Source: CAWIXB01 sp963839955
GTDB lineage: Bacteria; Actinomycetota; Actinomycetes; JACCUZ01
Assembly: GCA_963839955.1 (NCBI GenBank)
Contig: CAWIXB010000001.1
Coordinates: forward strand, 1,054,001-1,118,000
DNA: 64,000 nucleotides
Direction: 5' to 3'
In this document: piece by piece, positions 25,237 to 33,781 of the stretch
Numbering within the stretch: the first letter of the stretch is position 1
How the letters are laid out: the number at the start of each line of letters is the position of its first letter
Position numbers and translations under genes: made by a program
Notes under the pieces: generated by a model
Told to the model about the DNA's origin: nothing
The model's input: only the letters and a program-made list of their open reading frames with translations
Database searches by the model: none

Positions 25237-25998
25237 GTGGCCCGCCGCAGGCTGGGATTCTGGTACCGCCTGGCGGTCGTGCTGCTGCGCCGGCCGATGC
25301 TGGTCTTGACCCGCCGCGACTGGAGTGGCGCCGAGCACCTGCCACCCCAGGGCGGCATCGTGGTGGTGACCAACCACCTCTCCCACTTCGACCCGCTGGC
25401 CTTTGCCCACTTCCTCTACGACAACGGGCGGGTGCCGCGTTTCCTCGCGAAGGCGTCGCTGTTCTCGGTGCCGTTCGTCGGGTCTGTCCTGCGCGGTGCC
25501 GCACAGATCCCGGTGCTGCGCGAGTCATCCAGCGCGACCAGCGCCTATGAAGCCGCGGTGGAGGCGGTACGACGCGGCGAGTGCGTCGCGATCTACCCCG
25601 AGGCCACCGTCACCCGCGACCCCAGGCTGTGGCCGATGGTGGGCAAGACGGGTGCCGCCCGCGTTGCTCTCGCAACCGGCGCACCGGTGATCCCCATTGC
25701 GCAGTGGGGCCCGCAGGAGGTGCTCGCGCCGTATGGCCGGAGGTTTCACCTCTTCCCACGCAAGACCATGCACCTGCGTGCCGGCCCGCCGGTCGACCTC
25801 TCGCCGTATGTCGGCAAGGAGATCGACCCGGTGTTGCTGCGCACCGTCACCGAGGCGATCATGACCTCGATCACCGAGCTGCTCGCCGAGATCAGGTCCG
25901 AGTCGCCGCCGGCCGTCCGCTACGACCCCCGACTGGAGGGAATCCCGGTGACCGGTAACCCGCGCCGGCGCAACCGGGACGAGAGGAGGCCGGCATGA
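25237..25998 (+). CDS. plsC: 1-acyl-sn-glycerol-3-phosphate acyltransferase
   Basis: A 253-residue membrane-associated acyltransferase with the HX4D motif NHLSHFD, and YPEATVTRDP as the glycerophosphate-binding segment. GTG 25237 has GGAGGAG 7 bases upstream. The stop overlaps gpsA in ATGA, which links acylation with supply of glycerol 3-phosphate for phospholipid synthesis. The long minus-strand readings over this gene are not coding. Confidence 0.9.
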   Translation: MARRRLGFWYRLAVVLLRRPMLVLTRRDWSGAEHLPPQGGIVVVTNHLSHFDPLAFAHFLYDNGRVPRFLAKASLFSVPFVGSVLRGAAQIPVLRESSSATSAYEAAVEAVRRGECVAIYPEATVTRDPRLWPMVGKTGAARVALATGAPVIPIAQWGPQEVLAPYGRRFHLFPRKTMHLRAGPPVDLSPYVGKEIDPVLLRTVTEAIMTSITELLAEIRSESPPAVRYDPRLEGIPVTGNPRRRNRDERRPA

Positions 25999-26996
25999 CG
26001 CAGGTCGCGGTGCTCGGTGCCGGGTCGTGGGGCACCGCGTTCAGCATGGTGCTCGCCGACGCGGGCGCGGACGTGGTGCTGTGGGGCAGGCGCCCCGAAG
26101 TGTGCGAGTCGGTGAACACCAAGCACGAGAACCCCGACTACCTGCCTGATGTGGAGCTTCCGGCGTCGATCCGGGCCACCTCCGAGCCCGGCGAGGCGCT
26201 GCGTGGCGCGTCGGTGGTGGTGCTGGCCCTGCCGTCGCAGACGGTGCGGTCGAACCTCGAGGACTGGGTCGACCTGCTGCCTGACGACGCGGTCATGGTC
26301 AGTCTGATGAAGGGCATCGAGCTCGGCACCACCAAGCGGATGAGCGAAGTCATCGGCGAGGTGACCGGTGCGGAGCCGTCACGCATCGCTGTCGTGTCCG
26401 GACCCAACCTGGCCAAGGAGATCGCCAAGAGGCAGCCGTCGGCCAGCGTGGTCGCGTGCACCGACGAGGCGGTCGCCGAGAAGCTGCAACAGGTCTTCAT
26501 GGCGCCCTACTTCCGTCCCTACACGAACGCCGACGTCGTCGGGGTGGAGCTGGCCGGTTCGGTCAAGAACGTGATCGCGCTCGCCGTCGGGATGGCCGAC
26601 GGCATGGGATTCGGCGACAACTCGAAGGCGTCGATCATCACCCGCGGGCTGGCGGAGATCACCCGGCTCGGCATGGCGCTCGGTGCCGACCCGACCACGT
26701 TCGCGGGGCTCGCCGGCGTCGGCGACCTGGTCGCCACCTGCATGTCGCGGCTCTCCCGCAACCGCACGTTCGGCGAGAACCTCGGGCAGGGCATGACACT
26801 CGACGAAGTTGTCCGGGCGACGCGCCAGACCGCCGAGGGCGTGAAGTCGTGCGAGTCGATCCTCGCGCTGGCACAGGCGCACGGGGTCGACATGCCGATC
26901 ACCGAGCACGTGGTCGCTGCTGTGCACGACGGCTTGCCGCCCAAGGAGATCGTCGGGCGCATCATGAGCCGCAGCGCCAAGTCCGAGGGCGACTAG
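25995..26996 (+). CDS. gpsA: NAD(P)+ glycerol-3-phosphate dehydrogenase
   Basis: A 333-residue enzyme that reduces dihydroxyacetone phosphate for phospholipid synthesis. The N-terminal dinucleotide motif is VLGAGSWGTAFS. SLMKGIELGTTKRMS, GPNLAKEIA and the substrate lysine in AGSVKNVIALA follow. Cotranslated with plsC (4-base overlap). In many actinobacteria ddl follows; here ddl is 1.8 kb further on, after two other genes. Confidence 0.96.
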   Translation: MTQVAVLGAGSWGTAFSMVLADAGADVVLWGRRPEVCESVNTKHENPDYLPDVELPASIRATSEPGEALRGASVVVLALPSQTVRSNLEDWVDLLPDDAVMVSLMKGIELGTTKRMSEVIGEVTGAEPSRIAVVSGPNLAKEIAKRQPSASVVACTDEAVAEKLQQVFMAPYFRPYTNADVVGVELAGSVKNVIALAVGMADGMGFGDNSKASIITRGLAEITRLGMALGADPTTFAGLAGVGDLVATCMSRLSRNRTFGENLGQGMTLDEVVRATRQTAEGVKSCESILALAQAHGVDMPITEHVVAAVHDGLPPKEIVGRIMSRSAKSEGD

Positions 26997-27036
26997 CCAG
27001 CGATTACTTCTGTGGACTGAGCGGGTCTTATCTGTC

Positions 27037-27624
27037 ATGGGCGAACGACGAGTAATGACCTGGTGCATCATCTCCCTCGACGGATACTCCAGCGGACCAG
27101 GAGGCCCCGAGCACGACAGCTGGCTGCATGAGCGCGCGGTGCGACCCGCCAACCTCGAGTTCTTCGAGGGCATCTGGCGCGGTTGCGACACCGCCCTGAT
27201 GGGCCGCAACAACTACGTCGGGTTCCACAGCGTGTGGCCCGGCATCACCGAGGACCCGGCGACCGAACCGCGCACCCGCGAGATCGGCCGCTGGCTGAAC
27301 TCGGTCGAGAAGGCCGTCGTGTCGACGACCCTCCCCGAGTCGGAGGCGACCTGGGACACCACGCGGGTCTTCAGGGACGCCGGCGACGCGGTCGCGACGC
27401 TGAAGGCCGAGCCCGGCCGCGACATCCTGGTGCTCAACAGCGCGACGCTGATCCAGTCGCTGCTTGCCGCCGGCCTGGTGGACGACATCCGGCTGGCCGT
27501 CCTACCGGTGCTGGTGGGCGGCGGGCTGCGCCTGCTGCCGGACGGCGTGTCCGGCGACTGGGACCTGGCGTCCTCCACGCAACTGCCTGACGGCGTGCTG
27601 GGCTTGCACTACCGGCGCGTCTGA
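27037..27624 (+). CDS. Dihydrofolate reductase / RibD C-terminal domain family protein
   Basis: A 195-residue protein of the DHFR-like RibD_C superfamily: CIISLDGYSSGPGG at the start, CDTALMGRNNYVGF, DILVLNSATLIQSLLAAGLVDDIRL and VLVGGGLRLLPDG. Members reduce pteridine, pyrimidine or unknown substrates with NADPH. Stand-alone members are common in actinobacteria without known function. Start ATG 27037 or 27055. It ends tail to tail with the PLP enzyme gene, 27 bases apart, and looks like an insertion between gpsA and ddl. Confidence 0.8.
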   Translation: MGERRVMTWCIISLDGYSSGPGGPEHDSWLHERAVRPANLEFFEGIWRGCDTALMGRNNYVGFHSVWPGITEDPATEPRTREIGRWLNSVEKAVVSTTLPESEATWDTTRVFRDAGDAVATLKAEPGRDILVLNSATLIQSLLAAGLVDDIRLAVLPVLVGGGLRLLPDGVSGDWDLASSTQLPDGVLGLHYRRV

Positions 27625-27651
27625 CGCACCGACATTCCCGCGGGGGCTCAC

Positions 27652-28743
27652 TCAGCGGTGCGCCCGCTCGAGCGCGCTGTCCAGGTCGGCCCAGAGGTCG
27701 TCGACGTCCTCGACACCGACCGAGAGCCGCAGCAGGTTGTCGGGCACGTCGGTGCTCTCGCCCGGCCAGCGGCGTCGTCGCTCGAGCGTCGACTCCACCC
27801 CGCCGAGGCTGGTCGCGTGCACCCACACGGACGTGGCCGTGCTCACCGCGGTGGCGGCATCCGCGTTGCCCGTCACCTCGATGCTTACCATCGCGCCGAG
27901 GCCGGGGTAGTGCACGTCGGACACCCGTGGGTGCGCGCCGAGGCGCCGCGCCAGCTCGGCGGCGTTCGACTGGGCACGCTCCATCCGCAGGTGCAGCGTG
28001 CGCATGCCGCGAAGTGCGAGCCAGGTCTCCATCGTCCCCGGTTGTGAGCCCTCGCGGCCGCGGGTGGTGACGAGCCGCTCCATCAACGTCGTGTCGCGCA
28101 CCACGGCCGCACCGAGGAGCAGGTCGGCGTGACCGGACAGGTACTTCGTCGCGCTGTGGACCACCACGTCGGCCCCGAGCTCGAGCGGGCGCGACAGGAT
28201 CGGCGTCGCGAACGTGTTGTCGACGACCGCGAGGGTGTCTGCCTCGACCGCGTCGGCGACCAGCCCCTCGACGTCGCAGAGCCGCAGCAGCGGGTTGGTC
28301 GGTGACTCCACCCACATCAGGTCGGCGGCCTGCACCGCCTCGCGGGCACCGGCGCGGTCGGTCAGGTCGACCAGCCGCACCGTCACGCGGCCGCGTTCCG
28401 CGTGGTGTCGAAGCAGCGAGAGCGTGCCGTAGTAGGCGTGCCGGGGGGCAGCGACCGTGCCACCCGGGGGCACCAGGTCGAGAACGGCGGAGGTCGCCGC
28501 CATGCCCGAGGCGTACGCCGTGGCGTTGCCACCCTCCAGTGCGCCGAGCACGCTCTCGAACATCTCCCACGTCGGGTTGCCGTAGCGCCCGTAGCCGATG
28601 TCGCCACCGGCGTGGTAGGTCGACGCCAGTACCACCGGACCGTTGAGCGGGCCGTCGGGCAGCCGGGGAGGTCGTCCGGCCGTCACGGCCGTGGTGGCCA
28701 GCGACAGCGGGGACGACGGGTTGGTCTGTGGGGTGTCCGCCAT
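27652..28743 (-). CDS. Cys/Met metabolism PLP-dependent enzyme (cystathionine gamma-lyase/synthase type)
   Basis: A 363-residue fold-I PLP enzyme. GRYGNPTWEMFE, a segment reading ATAYASGMAATSAVLDLVPP, VDNTFATPI and HSATKYLSGHADLL (PLP lysine) are family hallmarks. Members make or break cystathionine or methionine thioethers; active-site details here do not decide between lyase and synthase. It is somewhat short (usual 380-400). Divergent from ddl with only 34 bases between start codons. Confidence 0.86.
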   Translation of the reverse strand: MADTPQTNPSSPLSLATTAVTAGRPPRLPDGPLNGPVVLASTYHAGGDIGYGRYGNPTWEMFESVLGALEGGNATAYASGMAATSAVLDLVPPGGTVAAPRHAYYGTLSLLRHHAERGRVTVRLVDLTDRAGAREAVQAADLMWVESPTNPLLRLCDVEGLVADAVEADTLAVVDNTFATPILSRPLELGADVVVHSATKYLSGHADLLLGAAVVRDTTLMERLVTTRGREGSQPGTMETWLALRGMRTLHLRMERAQSNAAELARRLGAHPRVSDVHYPGLGAMVSIEVTGNADAATAVSTATSVWVHATSLGGVESTLERRRRWPGESTDVPDNLLRLSVGVEDVDDLWADLDSALERAHR

Positions 28744-28763
28744 GGGCGGCAGTATCTCGCGGG

Positions 28764-28769
28764 TAGGGT
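28764..28769 (+). promoter_or_regulatory. -10 element of ddl, likely leaderless
   Basis: TAGGGT ends 8 bases before the ddl ATG at 28778, the spacing at which transcription begins on or next to the start codon. No ribosome site lies between. Actinobacteria often have leaderless mRNAs of this form. Confidence 0.55.
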
Positions 28770-28777
28770 CGACGCCG

Positions 28778-29935
28778 ATGAGCGCCGACGAGACGACGCC
28801 CCACGACGCCCCACCCGGACCCGCCGGCCCCCGGCGACGACGGGTGGCTGTCGTCTTCGGCGGGCGCAGCACCGAGCACGCCGTGTCGTGCGTCTCCGCG
28901 GGCAGTGTGCTGGCCGCCATCGACCGCGAGAAGTACGACGTGGTGCCGGTCGGCATCGCGCGCGACGGTCGATGGGTGCTTGCTGCCGACGAGCCCGACA
29001 AGCTCGCGATCACCGGCGGCGTCCTGCCCGAGGTCACCGACAACGGCACGTCGGTGACGCTGGCCGGGGACCCGACCGGCCGCGGCCTCGTCGTGCAACA
29101 GCCGGGTCAGGTGCCGGAGGCACTCGGCGAGGTCGACGTCGTGCTACCGCTGCTGCACGGGCCCTACGGCGAGGACGGCACCGTGCAGGGTCTGTTCGAG
29201 CTGGCCGGCGTCCGCTACGTGGGCTCGGGGGTGTTCGCCTCGGCCGCTGGCATGGACAAGGGCCACATGAAGGCGCTGCTGGCCGCGGCCGGCCTGCGGG
29301 TCGGTCCTTACGCCGTCGTGACGCCGCGCGAGTGGGCGAAGGACAAGGCCACGATCCGCGAGACGGTCTCCGCGCTCGGCTACCCCGTGTTCGTCAAGCC
29401 GTGCCGGGCCGGGTCGAGCGTCGGGATCACCAAGGTGGCCGGGCCGGACGGGGTCGACGCGGCGATCGAGGAAGCGCGCAGCCACGACCTGCGAGTCATC
29501 GTCGAGGCGGCGATCGACGGACGCGAGATCGAGTGCGGCGTGCTGGAGGGCCTTGACGGTGGCGAACCTGAGGCCAGCGTTCCCGCCGAGGTCATCGTGG
29601 GGGAGGGCCACGACTTCTACGACTTCGAGGCCAAGTACTTCGAGGAGCAGGGCACCCGGCTCGACGTGCCGGCGCTGCTGCCCGACGAGGTCACCGAGGA
29701 GGTCCGGGAGCTGGCCTGCCGGGCCTTCGACGTGCTCTCCTGCGAAGGGCTGGCCCGGGTCGACTTCTTCGTGCGGCGTGACGGCACGGTGCTCGTCAAC
29801 GAGGTCAACACGATGCCGGGCTTCACGCCGTACTCGATGTTCCCGTTGATGTGGAAGGCGAGCGGGCTCGACTATCCCGCGCTCGTCGACCGGCTCGTGG
29901 AGACGGCGCTGCGCCGCCCTCTCGGGCTGCGCTGA
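28778..29935 (+). CDS. ddl: D-alanine--D-alanine ligase
   Basis: A 385-residue ATP-grasp ligase making the D-Ala-D-Ala end of peptidoglycan precursors. VAVVFGGRSTEHAVSCVSAGSVL, LLHGPYGEDGTVQG, GSGVFASAAGMDKGHMK, PVFVKPCRAGSSVGI and VNEVNTMPGFTPYSMFP are all present. An N-terminal lead of about 22 residues is Pro/Arg-rich. The EHAVSCVSA segment has Ala and Cys where EHEVS-type sequences have Glu and related residues, still typical of actinobacterial Ddl. The stop is one base from the DUF3515 stop on the other strand. Confidence 0.96.
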   Translation: MSADETTPHDAPPGPAGPRRRRVAVVFGGRSTEHAVSCVSAGSVLAAIDREKYDVVPVGIARDGRWVLAADEPDKLAITGGVLPEVTDNGTSVTLAGDPTGRGLVVQQPGQVPEALGEVDVVLPLLHGPYGEDGTVQGLFELAGVRYVGSGVFASAAGMDKGHMKALLAAAGLRVGPYAVVTPREWAKDKATIRETVSALGYPVFVKPCRAGSSVGITKVAGPDGVDAAIEEARSHDLRVIVEAAIDGREIECGVLEGLDGGEPEASVPAEVIVGEGHDFYDFEAKYFEEQGTRLDVPALLPDEVTEEVRELACRAFDVLSCEGLARVDFFVRRDGTVLVNEVNTMPGFTPYSMFPLMWKASGLDYPALVDRLVETALRRPLGLR

Positions 29936-29936
29936 A

Positions 29937-30386
29937 TCACTCCTTGGGAGGCACGGCCGCGCGCAGCGGCTCGGCGAGGTAAGTGAGACTGGCCGTGGCC
30001 GCACTGCGAGGGACCTCGGTGGGCACCGCCACCTCGACGTTGGCGGCGCGGCCCACGGTGGTGAACGTGTACGCCGACCGCGACTCGGTCAGGAACCACT
30101 CGACGTCGTTCACCTCGAGGATCTCCGAGGTCGCCGTCAGTCCCTCCGGCGTGTCGACGCCGCAACGCAGGACGACGGCGGGGTCGCCCCACGCAGCGGT
30201 GAGCGGCGACTCGGGCGAGGTGTCGCGGCGGTCGCGGTCGTCGAGCGCGTCGGGCAGGTCGTCGGCCAGCACACGGCAGAGGTCGCGCGACTGCGCGGAC
30301 GCGTCGGGTGGTGACACCTGCACCGGCTCAGCGGAGCAGCCGGCCAGTGTCGCGAGGCTGGCGAGGGTTGCGAGGGTCGCGAGCAA
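29937..30386 (-). CDS. DUF3515 family lipoprotein
   Basis: About 149 residues, found between ddl and thiL in many actinobacteria; function unknown. The N-terminus is a run of Leu/Ala/Thr triplets ending in a lipobox LAGC (Cys17). From TTG 30386 the signal has no Lys/Arg; an in-frame extension would add an Arg but only a nonstandard CTG at 30410, inside the upstream gene's stop, could start it, so the true start is uncertain. The mature part has two more Cys (LCRVLADDLP and LRCGVDTPEG) that could form a disulfide. Confidence 0.8.
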   Translation of the reverse strand: MLATLATLASLATLAGCSAEPVQVSPPDASAQSRDLCRVLADDLPDALDDRDRRDTSPESPLTAAWGDPAVVLRCGVDTPEGLTATSEILEVNDVEWFLTESRSAYTFTTVGRAANVEVAVPTEVPRSAATASLTYLAEPLRAAVPPKE

Positions 30387-30406
30387 CCCCGCTGCCGGTC
30401 GATCGA

Positions 30407-30643
30407 TCAGAGATGGACCACCGGGCAGGTGAGGGTGCGGGTGATGCCGTCGACGCCCTGCACCTTCGCCACGACGAGCTTGCCGAGCTCGTCGACGTTG
30501 CGCGCCTCGGCGCGCACGATGACGTCGTAGGGGCCCGTCACGTCCTCGGCGAGGGTGACGCCCTTGATGTCGGCGATCGACCGCGCAACGGACGCGGCCT
30601 TGCCGACCTCGGTCTGGATGAGGATGTAGGCCTGAACAACCAT
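30407..30643 (-). CDS. Stand-alone Lrp/AsnC ligand-binding (RAM) domain protein
   Basis: A 78-residue protein consisting only of the Lrp/AsnC effector domain (MVVQAYILIQTEVGKAASVA, GVTLAEDVTGPYDVIVRAEA), with no DNA-binding helix-turn-helix. Such proteins form rings with amino-acid pockets and may act as sensors or tune full-length Lrp proteins. Conserved next to thiL in actinobacteria. About 20 bases separate its stop from the DUF3515 start, so the two are probably one transcript. Confidence 0.88.
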   Translation of the reverse strand: MVVQAYILIQTEVGKAASVARSIADIKGVTLAEDVTGPYDVIVRAEARNVDELGKLVVAKVQGVDGITRTLTCPVVHL

Positions 30644-30725
30644 CGGCGGGGGCCTCCGTAGAGTCGGCGGTCGAGTCTCGCGAAACGCGAACCTACCGGA
30701 TCACCGATCGTCCTCAGGAGTGCGG

Positions 30726-31679
30726 ATGGCCGACACCGTCGGCGAGCTCGGCGAGTTCGCCCTCATTGACGCGTTTTGTGAGCGGCTGCCGGCCACGTCA
30801 CGAGCCCGCAACGTCGTCCTCGGCCCCGGCGACGATTCCGCGGTGCTCGACCTGCCGGACAGCCGCGTGGTCGCCACGACCGACGTCTTGGTCGAGGGTC
30901 GCCACTTCCGGCGCGACTGGTCCGAGGCCTACGACGTTGGCCGCAAGGCAGCAGCCGCGAACCTCGCGGACATCGCCGCCATGGGCGCGGTGCCGATCTC
31001 CCTGCTCGTCGGGCTCGCCGTGCCCCCCGAGCTGCCGGTCGACTGGGCGATCGGGCTGGCCGACGGGCTCCGCGAGGAGTGCGCCGAGGTCGACATCGGC
31101 GTGGCCGGTGGCGACGTCGTCCGCTCGGACACGCTGACCATCGCGGTGACCGCGCTCGGGTCGCTCGAGGGCCGCGAGCCGGTGACCCGCTCGGGCGCCC
31201 GGCCCGGCGACCTGGTCGCCGTCGCAGGCCGGCTCGGCTGGGCGGCTGCCGGGTTCGCGGTGCTCTCGCGCGGCTTCCGGTCGCCCCGGGTGCTGGTCGA
31301 CGCGCACAAGAGGCCCGCACCGCCGTACGCCGAGGGACCGCGCGCCGCGACCATGGGGGCGACCGCGATGATCGACGTGAGCGACGGACTGGTGGCCGAC
31401 CTCGGTCACCTTGCGACCGCGAGCGGCGTCCTCATCCACGTGGACTCGACCGCTTTCCCGGTGCCGGCGCAGTTCGAGGACACCGCGCGGGCGTTGAACG
31501 CCGATCCGGTGCACTGGCTGCTGCAGGGCGGCGACGACCACGCGCTCGCCGCGTGCTTCCCCGCGGACGTGGACCTGCCGATGGCCTGGCAGATCGTCGG
31601 TCGGGTGGCCGAGGGGGAGGGCGTGCTGGTCGACGGAGAGCCGTTCACCGGACCGGCCGGCTGGACGACCTTCGCCTGA
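30726..31679 (+). CDS. thiL: Thiamine-monophosphate kinase
   Basis: A 317-residue AIR-synthase-type kinase converting thiamine phosphate to the diphosphate cofactor. GPGDDSAVLD (Mg/ATP), TTDVLVEGRHF, AAANLADIAAMGA, DVSDGLVADLGHLA and LLQGGDDHAL are characteristic. ATG 30726 has AGGAG 5 bases upstream; GTG 30720 is an alternative. Divergent from the Lrp-domain gene; ends tail to tail with rpmB. Confidence 0.95.
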   Translation: MADTVGELGEFALIDAFCERLPATSRARNVVLGPGDDSAVLDLPDSRVVATTDVLVEGRHFRRDWSEAYDVGRKAAAANLADIAAMGAVPISLLVGLAVPPELPVDWAIGLADGLREECAEVDIGVAGGDVVRSDTLTIAVTALGSLEGREPVTRSGARPGDLVAVAGRLGWAAAGFAVLSRGFRSPRVLVDAHKRPAPPYAEGPRAATMGATAMIDVSDGLVADLGHLATASGVLIHVDSTAFPVPAQFEDTARALNADPVHWLLQGGDDHALAACFPADVDLPMAWQIVGRVAEGEGVLVDGEPFTGPAGWTTFA

Positions 31680-31712
31680 TCTGCGCTGCCGGATCCAGCG
31701 GCGCTGCCTGAG

Positions 31713-31898
31713 CTAGCGGGTGACCTTGCCGGCCTTGAGGCAGGAGGTGCATACGTTCAGGCGCTTCGGCGTGCGGCCGACCATGGCACGCACGGTCTGG
31801 ATGTTGGGGTTCCAGCGGCGCTTCGTGCGCCGGTGGGAGTGGGAGATGCTGTTGCCGAAGCCCGGGCCCTTGCCGCAGACGTCACAGGTGGCAGCCAC
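31713..31898 (-). CDS. rpmB: 50S ribosomal protein L28, zinc-binding form
   Basis: A 61-residue L28 from GTG 31898 (MAATCDVCGKGPGFGNSISH), with GGAG 6 bases upstream. Two CxxC pairs (CDVC and CTSC) are kept, the zinc-containing form; actinobacteria often also carry a zinc-free paralog elsewhere. It is divergent from the DAK2 gene across a 206-base gap that holds a possible -10 TAGCCT for the latter near 32050. Confidence 0.96.
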   Translation of the reverse strand: MAATCDVCGKGPGFGNSISHSHRRTKRRWNPNIQTVRAMVGRTPKRLNVCTSCLKAGKVTR

Positions 31899-32104
31899 GG
31901 GACACTCCAGAACTGATCGATGGGAGAGCAAGATCGGGTGGGCCCGGCTCGCATGCCGGGCAACCGCTCGAGGGTAACCGACGGCTGACGGTCCGCGCCA
32001 ACCGAGCGAGGGTCGAGCGAGGCGCGCCGGTGTGGGGGGCGCGGCGCGGATAGCCTGCCGCCTGAGCGCGGGAAGCCGCCGAACGGGCGGGTGAGGAGGA
32101 GTCG

Positions 32105-33778
32105 ATGGCGTCGAACACCGACCCTTCCCCGCGGCCGGCCTTCGACGCCACGGCGGTGCGCGACTGGGCCCGCGCGGGGCTGGCCGCGCTCGAGGCGGCC
32201 CGGGCGGAGATCGACGAGCTCAACGTCTATCCCGTGCCCGACGGCGACACCGGGACGAACCTGCACCTGACCATGGTCTCCGCGCTGGAGACCCTGGACG
32301 CTGCCGGCGAGGACGCGGGTCACGACACGCTCGTGGCAGCCCTCGCGAAGGGCGCGCTGCTCGGAGCCCGTGGCAACTCCGGGGTGATCCTCGCGGCGAT
32401 GCTGCGCGGTCTGGCCGACACCTTCGCCGAGGACAACGAGTCCGCGCCCGCGGGAACCCGCACGGCGGCCGCGCTGAGCTGTGCGGCCGAGGCGGCCTAC
32501 GGCGCCGTCGCCGAGCCGGTGGAGGGGACCATGCTGACCGTCGGAAGGGCGGCGGCGGAGACGGCCGGGACGGCGGGCGACGACCTCTCCGCGGTCGTCA
32601 CGGCAGCCGCGGCCGGTGCCCGCGAGGCGCTCGCGCGCACCCCCGACCAACTCGAGGTCCTCCGCCTGGCCGGCGTCGTGGACGCCGGTGGCCGCGGCCT
32701 CTGCGTACTGCTGGACGCGCTGCAGGGTGTCGTCACCGGGACGCCGCCGGAGGGGCACGAGACCGGTGGGCCCGCCGACGCCACGGACGGAGAGGCCGGC
32801 AACGACGCCACCCCCACCGAGAGCCCGGACGCGGGCGAGGGGTCGCCCGCGCACGCCGGCGACCCCGGCGGCCCGGCGTACGAGGTCATGTACCTCCTCG
32901 ACGCTCCCGGCTCAGCGATCGCGATGCTTCGCGAGGCGCTCGCGCCACTCGGCGACTCGCTCGTCGTGGTCGGCGGCGAGCCGACGTGGAACGTGCACGT
33001 GCACGTCGACGACGTCGGCGCGGCGATCGAGGCGGGCATCGCCGCCGGTCATCCGCACCGCATCAGGGTGACCAGCTTCCGCGAGCAGGCGCTCGCGTCG
33101 GGCGCCGCCGCTCCCGACGGGCGCGGCGTCGTCTCGGTCGTGGCCGGCGAAGGGCTGGGCGACCTGTTCGAGGCGGCCGGCGCCACCGTGGTCCGTGGCG
33201 GACCGGGACGCCGGGCCTCGATGGGCGAGCTGCTCGACGGTCTCCGTCGGGCCGGCGCGCGCGACCTCGTCGTGCTGCCCAACGATCGCGACAGTCTCGC
33301 CGTGGCCGAGGCGGCTGCGGGGCAGGCACGTGACGAGGGACTGCGGGTCGCGGTCATCCCGACCACTGCGAGCGTGCAGGCACTCGCGGCGCTGGCGGTG
33401 CACGACGAGAGCCGGCGGTTCGAGGACGACGTGGTGCACATGACGGCGGCCGCGTCGCACTGCCGCCACGGCGGCGTGACCGTCGCGGCGCGGGCATCCG
33501 TGACGATGGCCGGCGTGTGCCGCGAGGGCGACGTGCTCGGCATCGTCGAGGGCGACTTCGTGCTCATCGGCGAGGACGTCGCCGAGATGGCCTGCGCGGT
33601 CATCGAACGCATGCTGGGCTCGGGCGGCGAGCTGGTGACGCTGGTGATCGGCGCCGACGCCGCACCAGGACTGGGTGACGCGGTCACCGATCGCCTGCGG
33701 CGTACCCGTCCTGAGGTCGACACCGTCGTCTACGAGGGCGGACAGCCGCGCTACCCCGTGCTCATCGGGGTGGAGTGA
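32105..33778 (+). CDS. DAK2 domain protein, FakA-like kinase
   Basis: 557 residues. The N-terminal DhaL-type kinase domain has NVYPVPDGDTGTNL (Mg/ATP aspartates) and a segment GALLGARGNSGVILAAMLRG. A Pro/Asp/Glu-rich linker lies at about residues 213-257, followed by the FakA C-terminal domain (YEVMYLLDAPG, DGRGVVSVVAGEGLGDLF, VVLPNDRDSLAVAE). In Firmicutes FakA phosphorylates fatty acids held by FakB (DegV). No DegV gene is adjacent here. GAGGAGG precedes ATG 32105; recG begins 3 bases after the stop. Confidence 0.86.
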   Translation: MASNTDPSPRPAFDATAVRDWARAGLAALEAARAEIDELNVYPVPDGDTGTNLHLTMVSALETLDAAGEDAGHDTLVAALAKGALLGARGNSGVILAAMLRGLADTFAEDNESAPAGTRTAAALSCAAEAAYGAVAEPVEGTMLTVGRAAAETAGTAGDDLSAVVTAAAAGAREALARTPDQLEVLRLAGVVDAGGRGLCVLLDALQGVVTGTPPEGHETGGPADATDGEAGNDATPTESPDAGEGSPAHAGDPGGPAYEVMYLLDAPGSAIAMLREALAPLGDSLVVVGGEPTWNVHVHVDDVGAAIEAGIAAGHPHRIRVTSFREQALASGAAAPDGRGVVSVVAGEGLGDLFEAAGATVVRGGPGRRASMGELLDGLRRAGARDLVVLPNDRDSLAVAEAAAGQARDEGLRVAVIPTTASVQALAALAVHDESRRFEDDVVHMTAAASHCRHGGVTVAARASVTMAGVCREGDVLGIVEGDFVLIGEDVAEMACAVIERMLGSGGELVTLVIGADAAPGLGDAVTDRLRRTRPEVDTVVYEGGQPRYPVLIGVE

Positions 33779-33781
33779 GCA

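Noticed and set aside
31680..31712. Hairpin GCGCTG...CAGCGGCGC as a bidirectional terminator between thiL and rpmB
   Set aside because: The stem is short, has a bulge and no T-run; too weak to annotate.
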